From JAEULH01 sp963805915 (lineage in GTDB: Bacteria; Pseudomonadota; Alphaproteobacteria; Rhodospirillales; Defluviicoccaceae), in assembly GCA_963805915.1 (NCBI GenBank), contig CAWDWD010000022.1:107156-171155 (forward strand): a stretch of DNA of 64,000 bases. Direction: 5' to 3'. Shown here piece after piece: positions 46,886 through 55,517 of the stretch. A program made the position numbers and the translations under genes. The notes under the pieces are model-generated. The model worked only from the letters and a program-made list of their open reading frames with translations. It did no database searches and was not told where the DNA came from. Each line of letters opens with the position of its first letter. The stretch's first letter is position 1.

Positions 46886-47428
46886 CTAGTGCAGCACGCT
46901 TGGATGGGTTCGCCGCAACTCCTCGACGGCGATGCGCACCGCGCCCATGTGCGGATTGATCCTGAGGCAGACCTCGAAAGCAAGGCGCGCGGACTGCGGA
47001 TCGCCGTCGCGCAGACAGATCTGGGCGAAGCCGGCGATCGCGCCGAAGTGGCGCGGCTCAAGCTCCAGCACGCGGCCGATCGCCACGACGCTTGCGGCGT
47101 TGCGCCCGCGTAGATACTCAAGCGTCGCAAGCTTGTTCCAGGCCTCCGCCCAGTCGGGCGCCCTCGCCGTCATTTCGCCGAGGATGGCCTCGGCCGGGTC
47201 GAACTTGTTCGACGCGATCGCTGCGATGGCCCGGTCCATCATTGCCGCGAGCGCCGGATCGGGGTGGCCCGTCCAGGTCTCCCAGATGCTGTCTTCGATC
47301 TCGTAGGAGCCGCCATCGGCCGGCGCGGCGGCGAGCCTTGCGAACAGATCGTCGAGCGCCGCCGGCATGTTCGCCGCCGGCGTCTTGCGGCCGAAGGCCA
47401 GGATTTGCGCGAGCGTCTCGTCATACAT
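46886..47428 (-). CDS. Tetratricopeptide-repeat protein
   Basis: 180 aa from the ATG at 47428, which has an AGGA ribosome site 6-7 nt upstream; a GTG at 47458 is the alternative. TPR-like helices run from NKFDPAEAILGEMTARAPDW to the end (FGAIAGFAQICLRDGDPQSA). No signal peptide. Stop lies 9 bp before mtgA, so it may be co-transcribed with it. It is divergent from the flagellar operon. Function unknown. Confidence 0.8.
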   Translation of the reverse strand: MYDETLAQILAFGRKTPAANMPAALDDLFARLAAAPADGGSYEIEDSIWETWTGHPDPALAAMMDRAIAAIASNKFDPAEAILGEMTARAPDWAEAWNKLATLEYLRGRNAASVVAIGRVLELEPRHFGAIAGFAQICLRDGDPQSARLAFEVCLRINPHMGAVRIAVEELRRTHPSVLH

Positions 47429-47525
47429 GGCGGCTTCCTGGAGATTGCGGCCATTCACCGAATGTTAAAGCCGAAGCGCGGATACTGCCCCGCGAACAGA
47501 ACTTCAACCAGCGAGATTTTCACCG

Positions 47526-47930
47526 ATGGATGCGGCGGCTCCCGACCTGTTCAGCGCGATCAAGCAGCGCCTTGGCTGGCTCGGTCAGCGTCAGGAGGTG
47601 CTTGCGCGCAACATCGCCAACGCCGACACGCCCGGCTATCGCCCGCGCGACCTGCGCCCGTTGGGATTCGGCGCCATGGTTCGCGCGCCGAAAGCCACAG
47701 TGGCCGTGGCCGTCACCAATCCCGCGCATCTTACCGGGAGACGCCGCCAAGCCGGCGGTACGGCCGAGCGGATCGAGCGCAAGCCTTATGAAACCGCGCC
47801 CGCCGGTAACGCGGTGGTGCTTGAACAGCAGATGGCCAAGCTCAACGAAACGGCGGTCTCGCATAGGCTCGCGAGCGAGCTTTATCGCAAGCACCTTGGC
47901 ATGATCCGCACCGCGACCGGCATGCGCTAG
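47526..47930 (+). CDS. flgB: Flagellar basal-body rod protein FlgB
   Basis: 134-aa proximal rod subunit, exported by the flagellar type III system. The N-terminal rod motif VLARNIANADTPGYRPRDL is diagnostic; the C-terminal helix (ETAVSHRLASELYRKHLGMI) pairs with it in the rod. First gene of flgB-flgC-fliE-fliQ-fliR-flhB-cckA-like. Confidence 0.94.
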   Translation: MDAAAPDLFSAIKQRLGWLGQRQEVLARNIANADTPGYRPRDLRPLGFGAMVRAPKATVAVAVTNPAHLTGRRRQAGGTAERIERKPYETAPAGNAVVLEQQMAKLNETAVSHRLASELYRKHLGMIRTATGMR

Positions 47931-47947
47931 GCCGGGTTGGAGCGAAG

Positions 47948-48358
47948 ATGGATGACGTACTAAGGACACTGCGGATCTCCGCCGCCGGGATGCAAACGCA
48001 AGGAACGCGGTTGCGCGTGGTCGCCGAGAACATCGCCAACGCCAACTCGCTGCCGACGAAGCCGGGGGATCTGCCTTACCGGCGCAAGACGGTGACGTTC
48101 AAGAACGTCCTCGACCGGGCGACCGGTACCGATCTCGTCGAGGTCGACCGCATCGGGGTCGACCGCTCGGACCTTCCGCGCCGCTACGAGCCCAGCCATC
48201 CCGCCGCCGACGCCAGCGGCTACGTGCTCGCGCCCAACGTCAATTCCCTGATCGAGATGTCCGACATGCGCGAGGCCGAACGCTCCTACGAGGCCAACCT
48301 CAACGTGATCAAGGCATCGAAGGCGATGCTGAACGAGACCATCGACGTGCTGCGCTAA
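47948..48358 (+). CDS. flgC: Flagellar basal-body rod protein FlgC
   Basis: 136-aa rod subunit. N-terminal LRISAAGMQTQGTRLRVVAE followed by NIANANSLPT, central YEPSHPAADASGYVLAPNVN and C-terminal DMREAERSYEANLNVIKASK match FlgC well. 17 bp after flgB. Confidence 0.96.
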   Translation: MDDVLRTLRISAAGMQTQGTRLRVVAENIANANSLPTKPGDLPYRRKTVTFKNVLDRATGTDLVEVDRIGVDRSDLPRRYEPSHPAADASGYVLAPNVNSLIEMSDMREAERSYEANLNVIKASKAMLNETIDVLR

Positions 48359-48387
48359 AGCACGCCAGCATTAACCGGGGGGTACCA

Positions 48388-48708
48388 ATGCTTAATCCGA
48401 TCAACAGTTTCACGGGGGCAATTGCCGCCTACACCAAGGCGCGCGACCAGGCGAGCGCCGTCGCCGGCGAACTCAGCGCCGCGCCGCCCGAGACTGACTT
48501 CGCCAGGATGGTCACGAGCGCGATCGACGGCGCTATCGCCGCCGGCAAGGCGGGCGAGCGGCAGTCGCTGGCCGCCGTCGCCGGTCAAGCCAATTTGACC
48601 CAGGTAGTCACCGCCGTCGCCGAGGCCGAAACGATGCTCAACACCGTCGTCGCGGTGCGCGACCGGGTCGTCGAGGCCTACAAGGACATCATGCGAATGC
48701 CGATTTAG
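48388..48708 (+). CDS. fliE: Flagellar hook-basal body protein FliE
   Basis: 106-aa adaptor between the MS ring and the rod. An Ala-rich helical protein with FARMVTSAIDGAIAAGKAGE and the C-terminal AEAETMLNTVVAVRDRVVEA plus YKDIMRMPI typical of FliE. 29 bp after flgC. Confidence 0.93.
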   Translation: MLNPINSFTGAIAAYTKARDQASAVAGELSAAPPETDFARMVTSAIDGAIAAGKAGERQSLAAVAGQANLTQVVTAVAEAETMLNTVVAVRDRVVEAYKDIMRMPI

Positions 48709-48745
48709 TGCGCCTTACACCTGCTCGCGTCCAGGGCGCGCCTGA

Positions 48746-49012
48746 ATGAATGAAATCGATGTGCTCGCGATCGCCCGCGAGTCGATGATCGTCATCTTGA
48801 AGATTTCCGGCCCGGCCATGTTCGCGGGCATGGCCGTCGGCCTGGTCGTCGCGTTGTTTCAGGCGCTGACCTCAATTCAGGAAATGACGCTGACCTTCGT
48901 GCCGAAGATCATTGTCATGCTGGCGACCATCGTGATCTTCCTGCCGTTCATGATGACAGCCCTGATCGAGTTCACCCAGACCTTGTTCGCGCGCGCCATC
49001 GGGCTCGGTTAG
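48746..49012 (+). CDS. fliQ: Flagellar export gate protein FliQ
   Basis: 88-aa membrane protein with two long hydrophobic helices, containing GLVVALFQALTSIQEMTLTF then VPKI, the FliQ signature. Part of the FliPQR gate of the flagellar type III exporter. 2 bp before fliR. fliP is not in the window. Confidence 0.96.
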   Translation: MNEIDVLAIARESMIVILKISGPAMFAGMAVGLVVALFQALTSIQEMTLTFVPKIIVMLATIVIFLPFMMTALIEFTQTLFARAIGLG

Positions 49013-49014
49013 GG

Positions 49015-49788
49015 ATGCCAGAGCAGCTCATCGAGCAGATCGCGGCGGGCGAGACGTTCGGCTATCTGCTTGTCTTCGCGCGCATCGGCGCGGCAATGTC
49101 GCTGCTGCCCGGGTTCAGCGTCGCCTACGTTAGCGTACGGATCCGTCTGATCCTGGCGCTCGCCATTGCCCTGGTGGTGGTACCGGTGCTGGCGCCGACG
49201 CTGCCCGCACCGCCTCCAACCACCATCGGTCTCGCCCTGCTGATCGGAGGCGAGGTGAGCATCGGCGTGTTCATCGCGGTCATCGCCAGGATCGTCGTCG
49301 CGGCGCTTCAGATCGCCGGCACCCTGGTCGCTTACTTCTCCGCGCTCGCCAGCGCGCTGGTGCAAGATCCGATCGCCGACCAGCAAAGCTCCACGCTGTC
49401 GGGCTTTCTCGGTACGCTCGGCCTGGTGCTGATCTTCGTCACCGACCTGCACCACCTGATGCTGCGCGCGGTCGTTTCCAGCTACACGGCGTTTCCGCCG
49501 GGCGCGAGCCTGCCTATCGGCGGGTTCGCCGCCGCCATCACCGCCGCGGTCGCCGACAGCATGCTGCTTGGCCTGCAACTCTCGGCGCCGTTCCTGATCG
49601 CGGGCCTGGTCTACAACATCGGGCTCGGCCTCCTTGGCCGGCTGATGCCACAACTTCCCGTCTTCTTCTTCGGCCTTCCTCTACAAATTTCCTTCCAAAT
49701 CTGGACAATGGCGCTTACTATTTCGGGCATAATGATGGTGTTTCTCAACCGTTTCAGTGGCGCACTGATGCCCTACGCCGCGCCCTGA
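49015..49788 (+). CDS. fliR: Flagellar export gate protein FliR
   Basis: 257-aa polytopic protein. LLVFARIGAAMSLLPGFS near the N-terminus, SALASALVQDPIADQQSSTL in the middle and LGLLGRLMPQLPVFFFGLPL near the C-terminus are typical FliR segments. About six membrane helices. Directly follows fliQ. Confidence 0.95.
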   Translation: MPEQLIEQIAAGETFGYLLVFARIGAAMSLLPGFSVAYVSVRIRLILALAIALVVVPVLAPTLPAPPPTTIGLALLIGGEVSIGVFIAVIARIVVAALQIAGTLVAYFSALASALVQDPIADQQSSTLSGFLGTLGLVLIFVTDLHHLMLRAVVSSYTAFPPGASLPIGGFAAAITAAVADSMLLGLQLSAPFLIAGLVYNIGLGLLGRLMPQLPVFFFGLPLQISFQIWTMALTISGIMMVFLNRFSGALMPYAAP

Positions 49789-49845
49789 GCATTCATCATC
49801 AATTCCGTAGCGAGCAAGCGTTGACGCTGGAGCCTGGGGGGGCGG

Positions 49846-50913
49846 ATGGCGGAGAACGATGACGCTTCAAAAACAGAACAGGCAACGCCCAAACGCCTGG
49901 AGCAGGCGCGCGAGCGCGGCCAAGTCGCCGTCTCTCAGGATGTCAAGAGCTGGGCAATGCTGGTCGCGGGGCTCGCCGCCCTAGGGATCTTTGCGCCCGG
50001 CGCAACACGAAAGATCGCCCTTGCCGGCCGCCGCTTCATCGAGGCGCCGGAGGCTTTTCAGCTTAACGCCGGCAACATGCAGCAGGCCCTGGGCGGCCTG
50101 ATCGTCGAGATTGGCTGGGCGCTCGCGCCGGCGATAGGCGTCCTTGTCGCCGCCGCCATCATTGGCGCCGTCGGCCAGACCGGGCTCATCTGGGCGCCGA
50201 CCAAGATCAACCCCGAGCCGTCCAAGATCTCGCCGCTCAGTGGCGCCAAGCGCCTGTTTTCGACCCGCTCGCTGATGGAATTCGCCAAGAGCATCCTCAA
50301 GCTTGCCGCCGTTGGCACGGTCTGTACCATCATCGCGCGCTCATTACTCGACGACATGGTGCTGCTGCCGTCGGTCGCGATGTCGGCCTTGGTCGAGCGC
50401 GCCTACGACGTCGCCCTGTGGCTGCTAGCCGGAACCGTCACGGTAATGACCTTCATCGCCGGTCTCGACTACGCGTTTCAGCGGATGACCTTCCTTAAGC
50501 AGCAGCGCATGACCAAGCAGGAGGTCCGCGACGAGCACAAGCAATCCGACGGCGATCCGCAAATCAAGGCGCGCATCCGCCGGATCCGTAACGAGCGCGC
50601 GCGCCAGCGCATGATGGCGGCCGTGCCCGGCGCCGCCGTCGTGATCGCCAACCCCACGCACTACGCCATCGCGTTAGCCTACGAGATGGAGGCGATGGCG
50701 GCCCCGAAGGTCGTCGCCAAAGGTGTCGATTCCCTGGCCAAGCGCATTCGCGCCGTCGCCGAGGAGAACGAGGTGCCTATTGTCGAAAATCCGCCGCTGG
50801 CGCGCGCGCTCTATGCCGCGGTCGAGCTGGACGAGGAGATCCCGGCCGAACACTATCAGGCGGTCGCCCAGGTGATCGGCTACGTCATGAGCCTCAGGGG
50901 CCGGCTCACTTGA
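49846..50913 (+). CDS. flhB: Flagellar export switch protein FlhB
   Basis: 355 aa. N-terminal SKTEQATPKRLEQARERGQV, four membrane helices, then the cytoplasmic switch domain with the autocleavage NPTH in VIANPTHYAIAL, which sets substrate specificity of export. ENPPLARALYAAVELDEEIP is also typical. The stop overlaps the TTG start of the CckA-like kinase gene. Confidence 0.96.
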   Translation: MAENDDASKTEQATPKRLEQARERGQVAVSQDVKSWAMLVAGLAALGIFAPGATRKIALAGRRFIEAPEAFQLNAGNMQQALGGLIVEIGWALAPAIGVLVAAAIIGAVGQTGLIWAPTKINPEPSKISPLSGAKRLFSTRSLMEFAKSILKLAAVGTVCTIIARSLLDDMVLLPSVAMSALVERAYDVALWLLAGTVTVMTFIAGLDYAFQRMTFLKQQRMTKQEVRDEHKQSDGDPQIKARIRRIRNERARQRMMAAVPGAAVVIANPTHYAIALAYEMEAMAAPKVVAKGVDSLAKRIRAVAEENEVPIVENPPLARALYAAVELDEEIPAEHYQAVAQVIGYVMSLRGRLT

Positions 50914-52572
50914 GCGATCTCTCGCCGCTTGTTGTCAGCACGGGAACCCGCCGGCGATCCGCCGAACCGAGCGCCTTCACCGAGGCGCCGGTCGGCCTTG
51001 CGGTGCTCGATCTCGCCGGACTGGTCGATGACGCCAACCCGGCGTTCTGCGACCTGCTTGGCGTCGAGCGCGGCACGATCCTCGGCCGGCCCTTCGGCGA
51101 CTTCGTCGCCGGCGAGAAGCGCGAGGAGTTGGACCGCCGGCTGTCGCGGCTGGTGCTCGGAACCAGCCGGAGCGCGCGTATCGACGCTTTGCGTCTTTGC
51201 GTTGGCGACCGCCAGATCGAAGCAGACCTGAGCGCGGCACGGCGCGAGCGCGATGGCGGCGCGATTGGCTTTATCGTGTCGGCGTGGGCCGCCCGGCACG
51301 CCCCCGTGGCCGATGCCGCGCTGGCCCAGGCCCAAAAGATGCAAGCCATCGGCCAGCTGGCCGGTGGGATAGCGCACGATTTTAACAATCTTCTCACCGC
51401 GATGCTCGGGTTTAGCGAATTGCTACTGACCCGCCATGCCCCGGGCGAGCCTTCCTACGACGACATCGTCGAGATCCACCGCAATGCCGAACGCGCGGCG
51501 GGTCTGGTTCGCCAGCTCCTTGCCTTCTCCCGCCAACAAACGCTCGCCCCCGTCGTTCTCGATCCGACAGCGGCCATTGCCGAGCTTTCGCTCATGCTGG
51601 CGCGGCTGCTCGGGCCGGCGGTCGAGCTTCGTCTCGAAGTCCTCGGCCGAACCGGCGCGGATCCGCGTCGATCCGGTTCAGTTCGATCAGGTGATCGTCA
51701 ATCTCGCGGTCAACGCTCGAGACGCCATGCCGCATGGCGGCACGCTGACTATCGGCAGCCGGCCGGTTCTTATCGACGCGCCGAGACAGGCCGGCGAGGA
51801 GATCATGCCTCCCGGTGACTACGTCCTGATCGAGGTTGGCGACACCGGTGTCGGGATTGCCGAAGACATCCTCGGCAACATCTTCGAGCCGTTCTTCACG
51901 ACCAAGGAGGCGGGCGCCGGCACCGGCCTCGGGTTGTCGACGGTCCATGGCATCATTCGCCAGACGGACGGATTCGTCTTCGTGGACAGCGCGCTCGGGC
52001 ACGGCACAACGTTCAGCATTTACCTACCCGCCGTCGCGGCTACGCGCGCGAGGCCGGCCGGCGCCGTGTCGCGTCGGCCAAACGCGCGGCCGGCGACGCC
52101 ACCCGCGCTCGAGCAGCAGGCTCAACCCGCCACCATTCTTCTCGTCGAGGACGAGCCGGGCGTGCGCGCGTTCGCGGCACGGGTCCTGCGGCGCGACGGC
52201 CATCGCGTCCTTGCCGTCGGCGATGGCGAAGAGGCATTGCGGATTTTCGAAGAAGGCGGCGAGAGGATCGATCTTCTGGTCAGCGACATCGTCATGCCCG
52301 GCATGGACGGCCATACGCTCGCCCGGTTGCTGGGCAAGCGGCTCGGCGGCGTCCCCGTCATATTCATGTCCGGCTACGCCGAGGACATCGCCCCCGGCGG
52401 GCCCGCCTCCGCTCACTTCCTGATGAAGCCGTTTACCCTCGCCGAACTCGCCGACAAGGTGACCGAGGTCCTCGCCGCGCCGCCGGCCAACCGCCACGCT
52501 CGTGGTTGTCACGAGGATTCACGGCAACCGGCTCACGAAGACGCAGATCGCCGAGACAGCGCCAGGCGATGA
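50910..52572 (+). CDS. cckA: CckA-like hybrid histidine kinase, one-base insertion
   Basis: About 553 aa if one base is removed from the CC pair at 51641-51642; the length is 1 modulo 3. Domains: PAS (about 20-130), HisKA with His156 in GQLAGGIAHDFNNLLTAMLG, HATPase (VNLAVNARDAMPHGG, EVGDTGVGIAEDILG, FEPFFTTKEAGAGTGLGLST), then a receiver (LLVEDEPGVRAFAARVL, LLVSDIVMPGMDG). The kinase core is that of CckA, which feeds phosphate through ChpT to CtrA. Unlike Caulobacter CckA it has no N-terminal membrane helices. Start is TTG overlapping the flhB TGA, coupling it to the flagellar operon. CckA is usually essential, so the shift may be a read error. Confidence 0.82.
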
Positions 52573-52585
52573 TGAGAAGGTATAA

Positions 52586-52609
52586 CGGCAACGACCCTGC
52601 TCGTTGCCG
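52586..52609. terminator. Stem-loop between convergent cckA-like and luxR-type genes
   Basis: Perfect 9-bp stem (52586-52594 with 52601-52609, loop CCCTGC) lies in the 57-bp gap between converging genes. Only short T runs flank it. Confidence 0.6.
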
Positions 52610-52629
52610 TCAAAGCCGCGCTTGTCTCC

Positions 52630-53982
52630 TCAGATGGCCAGGCCGGCCGGGCCGGTGACGAGCAGGCGGACGAGTTCGGCTTGGCGGTCGCAGCCGGTCT
52701 TGCCGAACGCTTGCTTGAGGTGCTTACGCACGGTTTCGTAAACCAGCCCGAGGTTTTCGGCCGTAGCGTCCAGCCGGTGGCCTTGCGCGAGCAGCGCGAC
52801 CACGCGCGCTTCCGCGCGGCTCAGGCCATAGAGTTCGCGCAGCCGGCGCTGGTCGATGGTCATGGGCTTTTCCGGATCGCCCATGAACAGCATGGCGCGG
52901 GGCTGGTCCAGGTCGCTCATATCCTCGCTCGGATCGAGAGCGGCGAGCAGGCAGGTCAGCGGCCGCAACTCGCCCTTCCGGGGCACCGCGAAAGCGCTCA
53001 GCTTTTCGCCTTTGGCATCCTTCAGCTCGCTCATCGCGTCGGCGATGGCGCGACGGAATCGCGGCAGTTGGCCCGAAGCGTCCGTGCGTCGGCCGCTCTC
53101 CTGATACGCCCGGACGTTTTCCGCCTCGATGATCTGGCGCGCCACCTTGTTGGCGGCGTTGATTTCGCCGACGGCATCGACGAAGGCGACCCCAAGCGGT
53201 ACGGCGTCGAGCGCGTCAAAGGCAACCTGGTTGTAGAATTCGGCCTTGCGGACCGTGCGCCCGGAACACAACGCACGTTGGATGCCGGGCAGCATCCGGC
53301 GCAATAATATGGCGCTGGTTTGGTCGAGCGCGGGCTTTTGCTGTGAGCGCGCTACAAGCAGATGGGTCACGACGCCGCCGGTGTTGTCGACAACCCCGCA
53401 AAGAAGCGTGGCCAGCCCTTGGGGATCCAACCAGTCGCGCCAAAACGGGCTGTCGCGAAAGGCCTCCCCCGATCCGTGGCCATGGCCGAGGCTGACTTCG
53501 CCGGGTTCCGAAAGCTGTTTCATGTCGCCAAGCCACGGCGCCAGCGCCCCGTACTGCGCGCCATAGGCGTCGACGAAACCGGCGTTCATGCCGACGGACT
53601 GCACCACTCGGGCGCCGCCACCGGCGAGATCGTGCTGAGCGATGGCGCAGACATCGGCGCTGAAGAGATCGCGCAATCGGGCCAGCGCCCGCGGCCAAAC
53701 CTTGGCGTCCAGCGCCGCGTCGTAAACCCGCGATACCGCGTCGAGAACGGTAAAGCCGAAGTTCTCGAGCGCGTCGCGGCTGGCTTGAGACTCCGCTGCA
53801 TCGCCGGACGCCGCGTCGGCGCGTCTAGTGCCGGCGTTCGGCACGAGGTAAACAAGGTTGTTCCGGCGGTCATTGACCGCGCGACGATCGACGCCGGCTC
53901 TTCTGTCCATGCCGGACCGGCGATCCGGCGTGTGACGCCGATCCTCTCCCGCGCGTCGCTCGACAACTGGTCCGCTCGTCAT
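52630..53982 (-). CDS. LuxR-type helix-turn-helix transcriptional regulator with Arg/Asp repeat N-terminus
   Basis: 450 aa. The first 42 residues are a repeat of the type DRRxxxDRRAG (five DRR units), highly charged and probably disordered. A central region without a clear named domain (about 70-330) could be a PAS/GAF-like sensor. The C-terminus has the LuxR-type HTH: RELYGLSRAEARVVALLAQ, then LGLVYETVRKHLKQAFGKTG. No receiver domain, so it is not a standard response regulator. Its targets are unknown; adjacency to the flagellar/cckA unit may be coincidental. Confidence 0.85.
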   Translation of the reverse strand: MTSGPVVERRAGEDRRHTPDRRSGMDRRAGVDRRAVNDRRNNLVYLVPNAGTRRADAASGDAAESQASRDALENFGFTVLDAVSRVYDAALDAKVWPRALARLRDLFSADVCAIAQHDLAGGGARVVQSVGMNAGFVDAYGAQYGALAPWLGDMKQLSEPGEVSLGHGHGSGEAFRDSPFWRDWLDPQGLATLLCGVVDNTGGVVTHLLVARSQQKPALDQTSAILLRRMLPGIQRALCSGRTVRKAEFYNQVAFDALDAVPLGVAFVDAVGEINAANKVARQIIEAENVRAYQESGRRTDASGQLPRFRRAIADAMSELKDAKGEKLSAFAVPRKGELRPLTCLLAALDPSEDMSDLDQPRAMLFMGDPEKPMTIDQRRLRELYGLSRAEARVVALLAQGHRLDATAENLGLVYETVRKHLKQAFGKTGCDRQAELVRLLVTGPAGLAI

Positions 53983-54263
53983 CTGCCAATCCTCACATCA
54001 TCCAAACTTACGCATATTTTATTCCCGCGAGTGCGGGCGGGGGCCGCTGATCGCTCAAAAGTGGACGCAAGCACCGCTTTGTCACCCCAAATGAGTATAC
54101 CGCCCTTCCAGCCGGCGCAACCCGCGATGAATAACCCCTTTGGGTAAAAAAATATCGTTCTTTATCAATGCGTTGCAGGAATTCATTGGGAATCCCCACT
54201 TAAGCCTGTATTTTTGGAACCGTTGTCAGACGGATGTGGGCATGAAATAAGGATGGCTCGTGC

Positions 54264-55337
54264 ATGCTGATAAGGAAGATCCGGGTGGTTGAGAAGGAAA
54301 CAAACGACAAGGGTCGCGCGATCGACGCCGCGATCAGTCAGATCGAGCGGGCATTCGGCCGAGGATCGATCATGCGCCTCGGTCAGCGCGAGTCGGTCGA
54401 AACCGAGATCGTCTCGACCGGCTCGATCGCGCTCGATATCGCGCTCGGCATCGGCGGCCTCCCGCGCGGACGAATCGTCGAGATCTACGGCCCGGAGAGC
54501 TCGGGCAAGACCACCCTGGCGCTGCACGCGATTGCCGAGGCCCAGAAGAAGGGCGGCACCTGCGCCTTTATCGACGCCGAGCACGCGCTCGACCCGATCT
54601 ACGCCCACAAACTTGGCGTGCAGGTCGATGATCTCCTCCTTTCCCAGCCCGACGCCGGCGAACAGGCGCTGGAGATCGCCGATACCCTGGTCCGCTCCGG
54701 AGCGATCGATGTCCTGGTGATCGACAGCGTCGCCGCCCTGGTTCCGCGCGCCGAACTCGAAGGCGAGATGGGCGATACCCACGTCGGTCTCCAGGCCCGG
54801 CTGATGAGTCAGGCGCTGCGCAAGCTCACCGGCTCGGTTTCGCGCTCGCGCACGACGATCATCTTTATCAACCAGATCCGTATGAAGATCGGCGTGATGT
54901 TCGGCAACCCGGAAACGACCACCGGCGGCAATGCGCTGAAGTTCTATTCGTCGATCCGTCTAGAGATCCGCCGCATTGGCGCGATCAAGGATCGCGACGA
55001 GGTGGTCGGCAACCAGACCCGGGTCAAGGTCGTGAAGAACAAGCTGGCGCCGCCGTTCAAGATGGTCGAATTCGACATCATGTACGGCGAGGGCATCTCC
55101 AAGACCGGGGAGATCCTCGATCTCGGCGTCCGCGCCGGCATTGTCGAAAAGTCCGGCTCGTGGTTCTCGCACGGCTCGCAGAGGATCGGCCAGGGCCGCG
55201 AAAATGCCAAAAGCTATCTCAAGGAGCACGCGGACGTCGCCGAAATCATCGAGCAGCAGATCCGTCAAAACGCCGGCCTCGTCGCGGAGACCATGCTGGT
55301 AGGCGTCGCCGAGGAGAGCGCCGACAGCGGCAATTAG
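54264..55337 (+). CDS. recA: Recombinase RecA
   Basis: 357-aa ATPase of homologous recombination and SOS induction. Walker A in EIYGPESSGKTTLALHAIAE (about 73-92), VLVIDSVAALVPRAELEGEM (Walker B), the L2 loop region FGNPETTTGGNALKFYSS, and MYGEGISKTGEILDLG. In the 281-bp upstream region (53983-54263) I looked for the alphaproteobacterial LexA box GTTC-N7-GTTC or its complement and found no full match. No recX or lexA is adjacent. Confidence 0.98.
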   Translation: MLIRKIRVVEKETNDKGRAIDAAISQIERAFGRGSIMRLGQRESVETEIVSTGSIALDIALGIGGLPRGRIVEIYGPESSGKTTLALHAIAEAQKKGGTCAFIDAEHALDPIYAHKLGVQVDDLLLSQPDAGEQALEIADTLVRSGAIDVLVIDSVAALVPRAELEGEMGDTHVGLQARLMSQALRKLTGSVSRSRTTIIFINQIRMKIGVMFGNPETTTGGNALKFYSSIRLEIRRIGAIKDRDEVVGNQTRVKVVKNKLAPPFKMVEFDIMYGEGISKTGEILDLGVRAGIVEKSGSWFSHGSQRIGQGRENAKSYLKEHADVAEIIEQQIRQNAGLVAETMLVGVAEESADSGN

Positions 55338-55517
55338 GTCCGAGCCAGCTACCGGCGGCCAACCGAACCGACGATAGCTCGTCCTCGTATCCAGCCAGCC
55401 TCCGGCCGCCACTGGTGGACAGGGCGGGCGCATGGCGCTAAAAGCGCGGCACGCGGTGTGGTTCCCCGGGATGTCACGGGGATTTCACCGCCCCATCACG
55501 CCGCCTAAATAAGTGTC

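Noticed and set aside
53983..54263. Possible LexA box upstream of recA
   Set aside because: Single GTTC and GAAC words occur, but none has the matching half-site at the required 7-nt spacing.
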